NCBI RefSeq assembly: GCF_004366035.1
Contig: NZ_SOEE01000005.1
Coordinates: forward strand, 310,001 to 374,000
Length of the DNA: 64,000 nt
Direction: 5' to 3'
Origin: Cytobacillus oceanisediminis
GTDB lineage: Bacteria > Bacillota > Bacilli > Bacillales > Cytobacillaceae
The notes under the pieces were generated by a model, which searched no databases, had not been told where the DNA came from, and saw nothing but the letters and a program-made list of their open reading frames with translations. The translations under genes were made by a program, and so were the position numbers. Shown in pieces: positions 25,400-33,603 of the stretch. The first letter of the stretch is position 1. Each line of letters opens with the position of its first letter.

Positions 25400-26206
25400 T
25401 CATGAACCTGTACTCTTATATCTCTTTAAACCGAGCATCCAAATATAATAGGCTATGGCAAAAAAGATGATGCCGACAAGCGGCGAAAAATACCCCATAT
25501 TCTCAGGAAAAAAGGGCGTTTCCTTTTCCAGGAGCACAGCCGCGGGAAAATAATTCACAAAACCGAATGGAACGACAAAAGCGGTAAACCATTGGACTGC
25601 TTTCGGATAAATGACCAGAGGATAATTGGTTAGATTTCGGGCCGGATACATGGCCACCCAGTAAAATTGCTCCGATTTTGTCGTCCAGAAAGCGAGGGCA
25701 GATATCATGACTAGCAGACCTCCCTGGATGAGGATTCCCCCAACCACGGATAACAGCAGAAACAAACTTTTCCCGAAGGTCCAATCCAGATGCAGCTCAA
25801 AGCTGACCCAAATAAAAATGCCGATGCTGAAGATGAACTGTCCAAAAGAAGCGACGTCAAACTTCATCGCCATGAAATGAAAAAATGGATTGATCGGCCT
25901 GACAAGGAAGCGGTCAAACGTGCCATTTAAAATGTAGGTGTCCAAACCCCTGAAATGAAAAAAGAGAATGATGCAGAATCCCCACGATAAAACAGCGACA
26001 GCAAATAGAAACAGCATCTCGTAAAAGGTCCATGAGCCCAGTTCCTGAAACTGATAAAGCATGATCCACATTGTGACAGCAGTGCCTGTATAAGATGTGA
26101 TCAGCCCGACAATCCTCATGACAAAGGCAAACCGGTACTGCAGCTGGGCCCTAACACCTGCGGAGATGAGCTTGAAATACAAATCCAAATATTTTAAAAC
26201 ACTCAC
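25400..26206 (-). CDS. ABC-2/DUF990-type permease subunit B
   Basis: A 268-residue membrane protein with six predicted helices and the family pattern GLDTYILNGTFDRFLVRPINPFFHFM after helix three. The start is GTG at 26206, 7 nt after a GGGGGG run. It lies 3 bp after its sister permease and 21 bp before the ATPase, so the three genes form one operon encoding a heterodimeric exporter. Confidence 0.88.
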   Translation of the reverse strand: MSVLKYLDLYFKLISAGVRAQLQYRFAFVMRIVGLITSYTGTAVTMWIMLYQFQELGSWTFYEMLFLFAVAVLSWGFCIILFFHFRGLDTYILNGTFDRFLVRPINPFFHFMAMKFDVASFGQFIFSIGIFIWVSFELHLDWTFGKSLFLLLSVVGGILIQGGLLVMISALAFWTTKSEQFYWVAMYPARNLTNYPLVIYPKAVQWFTAFVVPFGFVNYFPAAVLLEKETPFFPENMGYFSPLVGIIFFAIAYYIWMLGLKRYKSTGS

Positions 26207-26209
26207 ACT

Positions 26210-27013
26210 CTATCCCCCCTGCACCACTACTTTTTGGGATGCGCATTTCCAGACAAACCTTAAAAGCAGATAACTGGCGGCAGCCCAAAATAATTGGACA
26301 CTCAGGGAAAGCAGGATCTCAATTCCAGAGATTCTGCCTATGAAAACCGCATTTGGTATGTAATAGATCCCCTGAAACGGCAAGTAAAGCGCCATCCTTT
26401 CCAGCCAGCCCGGAAAAAACCACAGCGGAATGACTGATCCTGAAAGAAGGGACATGGCAAAGTAAAAGACATCAACAATCCCGCCTGTTTCAACGAGAAA
26501 AAAGGAAAGCAGCCCAAAAGACATTTCAATGCAATAGCGAATCAGGAATCCAGTAAAAGCGGATACAATGAACAAAGCCCAAGTCTCCCAGCTAGAGGGC
26601 AATGTCAAATCCATAAAAATGAACATGACTGTATATAAAGGGAGCAGCGCTGTCAGTATGTAAAAGGCCACACTGCCAAAATCGGCAAAAAGATAACGGA
26701 GCGGCACATCAAACGGCCTCATTAATTTCAGGGAAATATCTCCTGTCCGGACCTTCTCCTGGATTTCCCACAGCGGGGTGCCCGCCCCATTTACTCCAGA
26801 TAAAAATTGGCTGACTACAATATATGTCAGCATGGACTCAAAGCTGACACCGCCAGCTTCTTCCCTCCCGGCAAATAAAGCAGTCCAAATCGAACCCCAC
26901 ATCAGCAGAAAAATAAGATTTGAGCCAAGCCGCGACCATACATCAAATCGATAAACAGCTGATCGAAGAAAGGCCTTCTTTGTGAAGGTCCAATATAACC
27001 GAAACCTGAACAT
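26210..27013 (-). CDS. ABC-2/DUF990-type permease subunit A
   Basis: A 267-residue membrane protein with six predicted helices. The conserved segment EIQEKVRTGDISLKLMRPFDVPLRYLF corresponds to the coupling region of the sister permease. First gene of the exporter operon. No regulator adjoins it, and the 180 bp upstream to the divergent gene show only AT-rich sequence. Confidence 0.88.
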   Translation of the reverse strand: MFRFRLYWTFTKKAFLRSAVYRFDVWSRLGSNLIFLLMWGSIWTALFAGREEAGGVSFESMLTYIVVSQFLSGVNGAGTPLWEIQEKVRTGDISLKLMRPFDVPLRYLFADFGSVAFYILTALLPLYTVMFIFMDLTLPSSWETWALFIVSAFTGFLIRYCIEMSFGLLSFFLVETGGIVDVFYFAMSLLSGSVIPLWFFPGWLERMALYLPFQGIYYIPNAVFIGRISGIEILLSLSVQLFWAAASYLLLRFVWKCASQKVVVQGG

Positions 27014-27203
27014 CCGAACACCCGCTTTTTGATTTTTTTGATTATTTCATATTTTAACATAATATGGGAGCTTAAAAATATGTTTGTTTTAGAAGTTTAA
27101 AAAGAAGGGAAACAGTGGAATTTAAGAGAAAGGGTTGGCTTTTTCAGGGGTTATGAATTAAAATAACATTTGGTTTATAAATATAAGAAAAAGGTGAATG
27201 ATA

Positions 27204-28562
27204 TTGATTAATGCATCCAGAAAGAAGCATTCTTCTTCAGATCTAATAAAATTTCTCATACCTTCTTTAATTGGAATCAGCTTATTTATGGTTCCAATCA
27301 AATATCAGGGGGATATTACGATCCCCATCGCCATTTTTTCAGGCTGGATTCAAGACCTGCTGGCAGACTATCTTCCTGAAATTATGACCTTTATTATTGC
27401 CATCACTCTTTTGGGTACATTGCTGGCCAAATTCGCTAAGCCTGCTTTTATCGAAAAAAGCCCTTTTTTCAAAAACTTATTTGACGTTCCCTACATCTGG
27501 GCAGCAGCGAGATTTATAGGCGCTGTTTTTGCGGTTATTACCCTTTTTCAAATCGGTCCTGAACAGATCTGGTCTGAAAACACAGGCGGACTTCTCCTAA
27601 ATGACCTTCTGCCGATCCTGTTTTCGGTCTTTTTATTTGCAGGGCTGTTCCTGCCTTTGCTATTGAACTTCGGATTGCTTGAGTTCTTTGGAGCGCTTTT
27701 AACGAAGATTATGCGTCCGGTATTTAAGCTTCCTGGAAGGTCATCAATTGACTGTGTGGCATCCTGGCTTGGCGACGGCACCATTGGTGTTCTTCTAACC
27801 AGCAAGCAGTATGAAGAAGGCTATTATACGAAAAGGGAAGCGGCCATAATTGGCACAACGTTTTCCGTCGTATCCATTACCTTCAGCCTTGTCGTTATTT
27901 CACAGGTGAATCTTGGGCATATGTTTGTGCCTTTTTACCTGACCATTACAGCAGCGGGATTCATTTGTGCCATTATCAGCCCTAGAATCTGGCCCCTGTC
28001 CAGAAAGCCTGATACGTATTATAACGGCCAGGAATCCGAACTTGATGAAAGCATCCCTGAAGGACACACACCAGCAAGCTGGGGACTGCAGCAGGGTGTT
28101 GCTAAAGCAAGCACAAATATGAGCTTGAAATCCTTCTTTCAGGATGGCGCGAAAAACATTCTGGATATGTGGATGGGTGTAGCCCCAATTGTCATGGCAT
28201 TGGGAACATTGGCTTTGATTATTGCTGAATATACCCCTGTTTTCACCTATCTGGGAATGCCGTTCATTCCATTGCTTGAATTGATGCAGGTGCCGGAAGC
28301 AAAAGCCGCTTCAGAGACACTTGTTGTCGGATTTGCCGATATGTTCCTGCCATCCGTTATCGGGGCAAGCATCGAAAGCGAAATGACACGATTTGTTGTG
28401 GCTGCCGTATCTGTTACCCAGCTGATTTATATGTCAGAGGTGGGCGGACTTCTGCTTGGCTCTAAAATACCTGTAACCTTATGGGACCTGATCATTATCT
28501 TTATACAAAGAACACTGATTACCCTGCCGGTGATTGTGCTGGCTGCTCATATTCTTTTTTAA
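27204..28562 (+). CDS. YjiH family membrane protein with nucleoside-recognition GATE domain
   Basis: A 452-residue polytopic protein of the YjiH/GATE family, with about ten hydrophobic segments, the GATE-type block SIDCVASWLGDGTIGVLLTSKQYEEG and a second GATE-like half near VVGFADMFLPSVIGASIESE. Members are presumed transporters; the substrate is not established. The TTG at 27204 lies 7 nt past AAGGTGA; an ATG at 27198 is too close to that site. It is divergent from the ABC operon. Confidence 0.82.
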   Translation: MINASRKKHSSSDLIKFLIPSLIGISLFMVPIKYQGDITIPIAIFSGWIQDLLADYLPEIMTFIIAITLLGTLLAKFAKPAFIEKSPFFKNLFDVPYIWAAARFIGAVFAVITLFQIGPEQIWSENTGGLLLNDLLPILFSVFLFAGLFLPLLLNFGLLEFFGALLTKIMRPVFKLPGRSSIDCVASWLGDGTIGVLLTSKQYEEGYYTKREAAIIGTTFSVVSITFSLVVISQVNLGHMFVPFYLTITAAGFICAIISPRIWPLSRKPDTYYNGQESELDESIPEGHTPASWGLQQGVAKASTNMSLKSFFQDGAKNILDMWMGVAPIVMALGTLALIIAEYTPVFTYLGMPFIPLLELMQVPEAKAASETLVVGFADMFLPSVIGASIESEMTRFVVAAVSVTQLIYMSEVGGLLLGSKIPVTLWDLIIIFIQRTLITLPVIVLAAHILF

Positions 28563-28665
28563 AAGGCTTTTTATCATGCCAATGCTGAAAGCTGATATGT
28601 TCTGGCCGATTAACAAGCAAAGCTGCATTTGGCTAAATCCGGGTAAATAGCGCTGACCCACAGAT

Positions 28666-28701
28666 AAAAGAGGTATCCTTCATCGGGATACCTCTTTTTA
28701 T
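28666..28701. terminator. Bidirectional terminator
   Basis: AAAGAGGTATCC and GGGATACCTCTTT around ttcatc, with an A tract before and T tract after. It serves the converging genes on both sides. Confidence 0.88.
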
Positions 28702-28707
28702 TTATAT

Positions 28708-29169
28708 TTAAAAACATTGGAAAGAACGAATTCTTCTCAAGTCTGTTCCATAATACGTCCAGCGCCAGTTTCTCCAGCGCCAGCCGGCTACAGACGTTCT
28801 GCCGACAAAGGTCGGATAGAACCAGAAGCTGTTTCCATTTTGCAGCCATACAAACGTATTGCGGAATAAGCAGCCTCTTATAGCACCAGGATCAACCGCA
28901 AACGTGCTTACCTGCTGCATCTGTGGTGTGAAGCCTGGCGGCGGCCCTGATGGCGGCCCATCCTGCCCTCCGGGGCCGCCGCCTCCTGGAGGTCCAAATC
29001 CTCCGCCGCCTCCTGGAGGCGGTCCTGGCGGGAATCCCGGAATATTAAACCCTCCGCCTGGAAATCCTGGAATGCTGAATCCTCCGCCTGATCCTCCGCC
29101 AGGAAAAATGCGTCCATGTTCATTCTGGTCATACATATATGGATAAAACGGATAATTTGTATAATCCAT
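28708..29169 (-). CDS. Gly/Pro-rich protein with Trp-rich C-terminal domain, possible spore protein
   Basis: A 153-residue protein. Residues 1-15 are Tyr-rich (MDYTNYPFYPYMYDQ), 18-80 are a Gly/Pro low-complexity tract with FPGGG and IPGFP repeats, and 95-153 form a compact conserved-looking domain with GCLFRNTFVWLQNG, WRWRNWRWTYYG and a final Cys. The composition resembles spore coat or surface proteins of Bacillus, but that is inference only. The ATG at 29169 follows AAGGGAGA. An opposite-strand open frame across the same tract is a shadow. Confidence 0.65.
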   Translation of the reverse strand: MDYTNYPFYPYMYDQNEHGRIFPGGGSGGGFSIPGFPGGGFNIPGFPPGPPPGGGGGFGPPGGGGPGGQDGPPSGPPPGFTPQMQQVSTFAVDPGAIRGCLFRNTFVWLQNGNSFWFYPTFVGRTSVAGWRWRNWRWTYYGTDLRRIRSFQCF

Positions 29170-29186
29170 TGTGTGTGGTCTCCCTT

Positions 29187-30296
29187 CTATTCCCTTATTG
29201 AAACTTTCTCTGAAATCAGCAGCAGCTCACAACGGACCTTCTCTTTGATCCGATCAACCACTGTAAAGTCCATGGAGCTTACATAGATGTTTTCCAGCGT
29301 GTCCCGTTGGGTTTTTGCCCGTGCCAGATAGGATATGGCTTCGGTCATTTTATTTTTATAACGGGTGCTGATATCCTTTAGCTGTTCAGCGTAAATTTCA
29401 TCTGTGCCTGAATTGATCGTAATTTCATACATGTCGACGATTTCATCCCCATCACGATCCGGAAAATATTCATGCGGTGCTGTGCTGTCAAAAATAGCGA
29501 GGCCCAGCTCGCGAACGATGATCATATCCAAGCTGTGCGGATCAAACCCGCAATGATAGATTTCAATATCAAATCCGCGGCTTTCAGCTTCTGCTGCCAG
29601 CTTCTTAAGCATCGTTGACTTGCCGGAACCCGGACGCCCTTTAATGAAGTACCTTTTTTGAATATCCTCCGTCAGATTCGGCACAAAATCCACCGCTCCA
29701 ATCGGAGTTGCTGCCCCTAAATAACGATGTTTCACAGATGGGGTCTTATTCAATTTTGTATTTCCATAGAAAGAGGAGATCAGCTTCTTCGTCAATTCAT
29801 CCGCCTTCTGGAAATTCATATTTTCTATATAGATCGTTTCCCATTCATCATGTATTCTCAGTGCTTCGGCAAATGTGTCATAGGCCGCTGCAAAGGAATT
29901 GCTGATCTGACCAGACAGTAAAGTGATTTCTTCTCTTTTCGCAGCCAACGCCCTTGAATCCCAAGCCTCTCCGAGATTAATATATTCCTCAACCGCACCG
30001 GGTGCTTTCGGCTCAATCACATGCGGCGCTGTTCCGTCGACAATGCCTGCCTTTAAAGAAGGAATGATTACGCCATCGATTGATTGACTGTCAGAAGAGC
30101 AATAAATGTATTCAAGGTCATAGCCCTTTTCGGACAGTTCCGCTCCGATTGCTTTCATCAGGGATGATTTGCCTGTACCTGGGCCGCCCTTTAAAATGAA
30201 TAAGCGATCAAGTCCCTGCAGGTTCGACTCGAATAAATTGTGGAACCCCCGGGCCGTATTCCCGCCGGCGAAGTATTTTAATATTTTCCCAGCCAC
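29187..30296 (-). CDS. Duplicated P-loop ATPase of the PRK06851 type
   Basis: A 369-residue cytoplasmic protein built from two related halves. Each half has a Walker A loop (GGPGTGKSS near residue 37 and GRPGSGKST near 220), a cysteine motif (YCSSDSQSIDG and HCGFDPHSLDM) and a D-x-TAPH motif (VDGTAPH and FDSTAPH). I know this family only as an uncharacterised Firmicutes ATPase or nucleotide-kinase-like protein. The GTG at 30296 is 7 nt past AGGAAG; GTG 30302 is the alternative. It lies 17 bp upstream of the Gly/Pro-rich gene, so the two probably share a transcript. Confidence 0.75.
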   Translation of the reverse strand: MAGKILKYFAGGNTARGFHNLFESNLQGLDRLFILKGGPGTGKSSLMKAIGAELSEKGYDLEYIYCSSDSQSIDGVIIPSLKAGIVDGTAPHVIEPKAPGAVEEYINLGEAWDSRALAAKREEITLLSGQISNSFAAAYDTFAEALRIHDEWETIYIENMNFQKADELTKKLISSFYGNTKLNKTPSVKHRYLGAATPIGAVDFVPNLTEDIQKRYFIKGRPGSGKSTMLKKLAAEAESRGFDIEIYHCGFDPHSLDMIIVRELGLAIFDSTAPHEYFPDRDGDEIVDMYEITINSGTDEIYAEQLKDISTRYKNKMTEAISYLARAKTQRDTLENIYVSSMDFTVVDRIKEKVRCELLLISEKVSIRE

Positions 30297-30361
30297 TCTC
30301 ACACTTCCTTTCGAAATGCATTTTCACCTTACAGTATGCAAAGGGAGCAGAATGGGTGAAA

Positions 30362-30505
30362 GCCTATTTAGAAAAGTGGAGGCGCCTTGCCCACCCCCGA
30401 CAAGCACAAGACGAGCCTCACGGAAAGGCGTTCTTTGCCTTTATGGGAGGATTGGCTTGTGACCTCGAGGGGGTAGGCGCTGGAGCTAGACAAATATCGA
30501 CGCTC
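30362..30505 (+). repeat. Mosaic intergenic repeat, copy 6
   Basis: GAAAAGTGGAGGCGCCTTGCCCACCCCCGAC at the left (5' module), GGGGGTAGGCGCTGGAGCTAGACAAATATCG at the right (3' module), and a private interior with paired CAAGACGAGCC/GGCTTGTG segments. Confidence 0.68.
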
Positions 30506-30527
30506 AAAATTTTATACTTTTTTCTTA

Positions 30528-30562
30528 AAAAAGAATGCCGAATCATGGTGATTCAGCACTCT
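30528..30562 (-). terminator. Terminator after ybaK
   Basis: On the minus strand GCTGAATCA and TGATTCGGC pair around CCA with one wobble, then TTCTTTTTT. Confidence 0.8.
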
Positions 30563-30569
30563 ACTTAAA

Positions 30570-31046
30570 TTATTTAATTAAATCCGCAAGTTTAGCTCCG
30601 ATTGCCTTCTGCAATTCTTCCGCTTTGAGCTCCATCTGCATGCCAATTTTGCCTCCGCTGACAATTATCAGATCTAGTTCCGCTGCCTTTGCATCAACGA
30701 AAGAGGGATACTGCTTTTTCATTCCGACCGGGGAGCAGCCGCCGCGGATATAGCCGGTCAGCTTCTGGATATCTTTGACCGGAATCATTTCCACTTTCTT
30801 TTCGCCGGCTGCTTTAGCGGCTTTTTTCAAATCAAGCTCTTCTGCCACAGGAATGATAAAAACATAGACCTGCTTGCTGTGGCCTTGAGCAACTAAAGTT
30901 TTATAGACAGCTTCAGGGTCTTTTTCAATCTTCGCTGCAACCGAAACCCCATCGATTTTGCCGTCCTGGTTGTCATATGTAATCAGTTCGTAATCCACTT
31001 TCTGAGCATCCAGCATACGCATCGCATTTGTTTTACTCTTTGCCAT
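30570..31046 (-). CDS. ybaK: Cys-tRNA(Pro)/Cys-tRNA(Cys) deacylase YbaK
   Basis: Trans-editing enzyme that hydrolyses mischarged Cys-tRNA(Pro). 158 residues of the YbaK/EbsC fold, with VYKTLVAQGHSKQVYVFIIP containing the conserved lysine, KKVEMIPVKDIQKLTGYIRGGCSPVG and KKQYPSFVD. The ATG at 31046 follows GGAGG at 8 nt; a TTG at 31061 is inside that site. Monocistronic, closed by a terminator. Confidence 0.92.
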   Translation of the reverse strand: MAKSKTNAMRMLDAQKVDYELITYDNQDGKIDGVSVAAKIEKDPEAVYKTLVAQGHSKQVYVFIIPVAEELDLKKAAKAAGEKKVEMIPVKDIQKLTGYIRGGCSPVGMKKQYPSFVDAKAAELDLIIVSGGKIGMQMELKAEELQKAIGAKLADLIK

Positions 31047-31118
31047 TGCCTGCGCCTCCATTGGTTATTTTTCTCATTTTAGCATTTTAGGATGATTTCA
31101 AAAAGGATCAGACATATT

Positions 31119-31150
31119 AAAAAACAGGACCCCTAAAAGGAATCCTGCCA
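31119..31150 (-). terminator. Terminator after the alpha-glucosidase gene
   Basis: On the minus strand CAGGATTCC and GGGGTCCTG pair imperfectly, followed by T6. Confidence 0.65.
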
Positions 31151-31157
31151 ACAAAGC

Positions 31158-32819
31158 TTATTTCAATCGATAAACACGGGCTTCATAAGGCTTAAGCGTA
31201 ATTGAGTCCGTATCTTCATGCGTTTTAACCGGATAGTTATTCAATAAAAGCTGATCATTAGAAAGCTTAAATTCGGCTTCAAAAGATGCTTCCTCTGTTG
31301 AAAGATTCGTAATGACGACTACCTTGTCATCACCTGATGTGCGGGTATAGGCATAGATTTGCTTATCTTTTTCAAGAAGCAGATCGTATTGGCCATAGGT
31401 GAAGACTTCATTTTCTTTTTTCAATCGAATCATTCTTTTATAGAAAGAAAGGATGGATTCCTGGTCCTGCGATTGGACTTCCACATTGATTTCCTTATAG
31501 TTCGGGTTGACCTTCATCCATGGCTGTCCTGTTGAGAATCCTGCGTTGTCCCTGGATGACCACTGCATAGGCGTACGGCTGTTATCGCGGGAAGAGGCCC
31601 AGATAATATCCATGATTTCCTGATGGGACATGCCTTCCTCTTTTTTTAGGCGGTACAGGTTTTTCACGGCTACGTCATCATAATCGTCAATGGATGGGAA
31701 TTGGACATTGGTCATGCCGATTTCCTGTCCCTGATAAATAAATGGCGTTCCCTGCATCAGGAAGTACATGGCACCCATGGATGTCGCGCTCTGGTGCCAG
31801 TATTCCTCATCATTTCCCCATGTTGAAACGACACGAGGCTTATCATGATTTTCGATAAATAAAGCGTTCCAGCCATCCGCTTCCAGGCCTTTCTGCCAGC
31901 GGGTAAGAACTTTTTTCAGTTCGACAATATCAACCTCAGGATTAGTTTCTGCATCCCAAAGGCCAAGGTGTTCAAATTGAAAAATCATATCCATTTTACC
32001 CTGTTCCTCACCGACCCAAAGATTGGCTTCATCCACGGTAACACCGTTTGCTTCGCCCACTGTCATCACATCATAGTTCGCATATGTGCGATCTTTAAAT
32101 TCCTTTAAAAACTCGTGAATGCCTTCCTGGTTCATATGCATATCGAAAGAGGAAACATACTTTTGTTTCTTCGGGTTCGGCATATCAGGCAGGCCGGCAC
32201 GCTTTTTGATATGGCTGATGGCATCAATCCGGAAACCGTCGATTCCCTTATCCAGCCACCAGTTCACCGTATCATATAAAGCATCACGGACTTCTTTGTT
32301 TTCCCAGTTTAAATCAGGCTGCTTGGTAGAAAAAACGTGCAGGAAATACTGTTCAGTTTTCTCATCATATTCCCATGCCGGCCCGCCGAAAATGCTTTCC
32401 CAGTTATTCGGTTCCTTGCCATTCTTTCCGTCTCTCCAAATGTACCAGTCCCTCTTGGGGTTCTCCTTGGATGAACGGGATTCGATGAACCATTGATGTT
32501 CGTCACTTGTATGGTTCAAGACAAGATCAAGAATCAGCTTCATATCGCGCTTATGGACTTCATCCATCAGCTGATTGAAATCCTCCATGGAGCCGAAATC
32601 TTCCATGATATCCTGGTAATCTGAAATATCATAGCCATTATCGTCATTAGGGGACTTGTACATTGGGCAAATCCAGACGACATCGATCCCCAGCCCTTTA
32701 ATATAATCAAGCCGCTGAATGATTCCCTGAAGATCGCCAATTCCATCTCCGTTTGAATCCTGGAAACTGCGCGGATAAATTTGATATCCTACGGCTTCTT
32801 TCCACCAAACCTTCTTCAT
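31158..32819 (-). CDS. GH13 (subfamily 31-like) alpha-glucosidase
   Basis: Cytoplasmic exo-acting alpha-glucosidase, 553 residues, the usual size for MalL/oligo-1,6-glucosidase relatives. Catalytic residues are Asp199 (GFRIDAISHI), Glu256 (TVGEANGV) and Asp326 (FIENHDKPR). The residue after the nucleophile is Ala200, with His203 and Asn258, a pattern described for alpha-1,4-specific GH13_31 enzymes; isomaltases have Val after the nucleophile. So maltose or maltodextrin hydrolysis is the better guess. No signal peptide. A palindromic LacI-family operator and a CRE-like site lie upstream. It would complement the secreted amylase at 11.3 kb. Confidence 0.93.
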   Translation of the reverse strand: MKKVWWKEAVGYQIYPRSFQDSNGDGIGDLQGIIQRLDYIKGLGIDVVWICPMYKSPNDDNGYDISDYQDIMEDFGSMEDFNQLMDEVHKRDMKLILDLVLNHTSDEHQWFIESRSSKENPKRDWYIWRDGKNGKEPNNWESIFGGPAWEYDEKTEQYFLHVFSTKQPDLNWENKEVRDALYDTVNWWLDKGIDGFRIDAISHIKKRAGLPDMPNPKKQKYVSSFDMHMNQEGIHEFLKEFKDRTYANYDVMTVGEANGVTVDEANLWVGEEQGKMDMIFQFEHLGLWDAETNPEVDIVELKKVLTRWQKGLEADGWNALFIENHDKPRVVSTWGNDEEYWHQSATSMGAMYFLMQGTPFIYQGQEIGMTNVQFPSIDDYDDVAVKNLYRLKKEEGMSHQEIMDIIWASSRDNSRTPMQWSSRDNAGFSTGQPWMKVNPNYKEINVEVQSQDQESILSFYKRMIRLKKENEVFTYGQYDLLLEKDKQIYAYTRTSGDDKVVVITNLSTEEASFEAEFKLSNDQLLLNNYPVKTHEDTDSITLKPYEARVYRLK

Positions 32820-32867
32820 ATTAACACCCTCAATTTATATAAATTTCTTTTTCAATCATCGTGGTGC

Positions 32868-32879
32868 GCAAACGTTTGC
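32868..32879. promoter_or_regulatory. MalR-type operator upstream of the alpha-glucosidase gene
   Basis: GCAAACGTTTGC is a perfect 12-bp palindrome with the central CG of LacI-family operators, identical to the core of maltose-regulator (MalR) operators of Gram-positive bacteria. It lies 49 bp upstream of the start codon. Related sequence occurs before the amylase gene. Confidence 0.75.
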
Positions 32880-32937
32880 ATTAAGCGGTATAAAAAAAAG
32901 CTGCCTGCTATTTAGCATTTGCATACTACTACAGTAA

Positions 32938-32951
32938 GTGTAACGCTTACA
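32938..32951 (-). promoter_or_regulatory. CRE-like site upstream of the alpha-glucosidase gene
   Basis: The minus strand reads TGTAAGCGTTACAC. The first 11 bases equal those of the B. subtilis amyE cre (TGTAAGCGTTAACA), but the last three deviate. It is a possible weak CcpA site. The rest of the 220-bp gap carries AT-rich promoter-like sequence without a confident -35/-10 pair. Confidence 0.4.
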
Positions 32952-33002
32952 ATTGGATTTTTCAATACCCTTTTTCATGACAAAATCCCACTAACTACAT
33001 TT

Positions 33003-33033
33003 AGAAGCCGCAGCATTTTGGACTGCGGCTTCT
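33003..33033. terminator. Hairpin downstream of the HExxH gene
   Basis: GAAGCCGCAG and CTGCGGCTTC form a perfect 10-bp stem. The T run on the minus strand is poor, so termination efficiency is uncertain. Confidence 0.55.
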
Positions 33034-33042
33034 CCTATATTG

Positions 33043-33495
33043 TCAGGCTGGCTCCACTTGAAGCTGATCCCGGTATGGTTTTAACGAATGATAGATGATT
33101 TTCTGCATGAAGGCTTTATCCATATCCGGAAGCAGTTTTTCTGCAAATCCCCATGCATTCTCTTCAATTTTTAATGCTGTAAGGCATCGTTCCTGCTCTG
33201 TTATGCAGGAATCAAGATAATTGGCCAATTCCTCCAGCTCTGTATCTTCAGCATGACCAAGCTCATGAGCAAACACAACAGTGAAATAATCCAAAAAGCG
33301 ATCAGCAGAAGAAAAGAGCTGCTGGCATTGTCTCATAATCTCTTCCTTATAAAGCGTTACGGTATGTGTTCCCATGCTGTACTTTCCGCCAGCTATACGA
33401 TTTCCCGGAAAATGACTCTCTAATTTAATCTCTGCCAGACTCCCCGATCTCTCCAGTAACTCCCGAACAACTAGATCCAAGCTTTCTTTCTTCAA
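33043..33495 (-). CDS. HExxH-containing protein, putative zinc peptidase-like
   Basis: A 150-residue soluble protein with HELGH at residues 77-81, followed by AEDTELEE, i.e. a zincin-type motif with a possible third ligand close by. The preceding VFA and the modest size recall ImmA/IrrE-like metallopeptidases, but no other family mark is visible. The substrate is unknown. The start TTG at 33495 is 6 nt past AAAGGTG; a GTG at 33504 overlaps that site. Confidence 0.65.
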   Translation of the reverse strand: MKKESLDLVVRELLERSGSLAEIKLESHFPGNRIAGGKYSMGTHTVTLYKEEIMRQCQQLFSSADRFLDYFTVVFAHELGHAEDTELEELANYLDSCITEQERCLTALKIEENAWGFAEKLLPDMDKAFMQKIIYHSLKPYRDQLQVEPA

Positions 33496-33603
33496 TGCAT
33501 ACACCTTTCTCTATTTAATAGCTTATAGGCTATTATATGAGAAAAGAGTACAGAAATAAACCAAATATTTACCCATTAAATTTTATATTCAAACCAATTC
33601 AGG

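Noticed and set aside
28859..29146. 95-codon proline-rich frame on the plus strand
   Set aside because: It is the antisense of the Gly/Pro-rich gene, whose strand has the ribosome site and a structured C-terminal domain.
33004..33032. Strong rho-independent terminator for the HExxH gene
   Set aside because: The stem is perfect but the minus-strand side lacks a T run, so it was entered only as a hairpin with moderate confidence.
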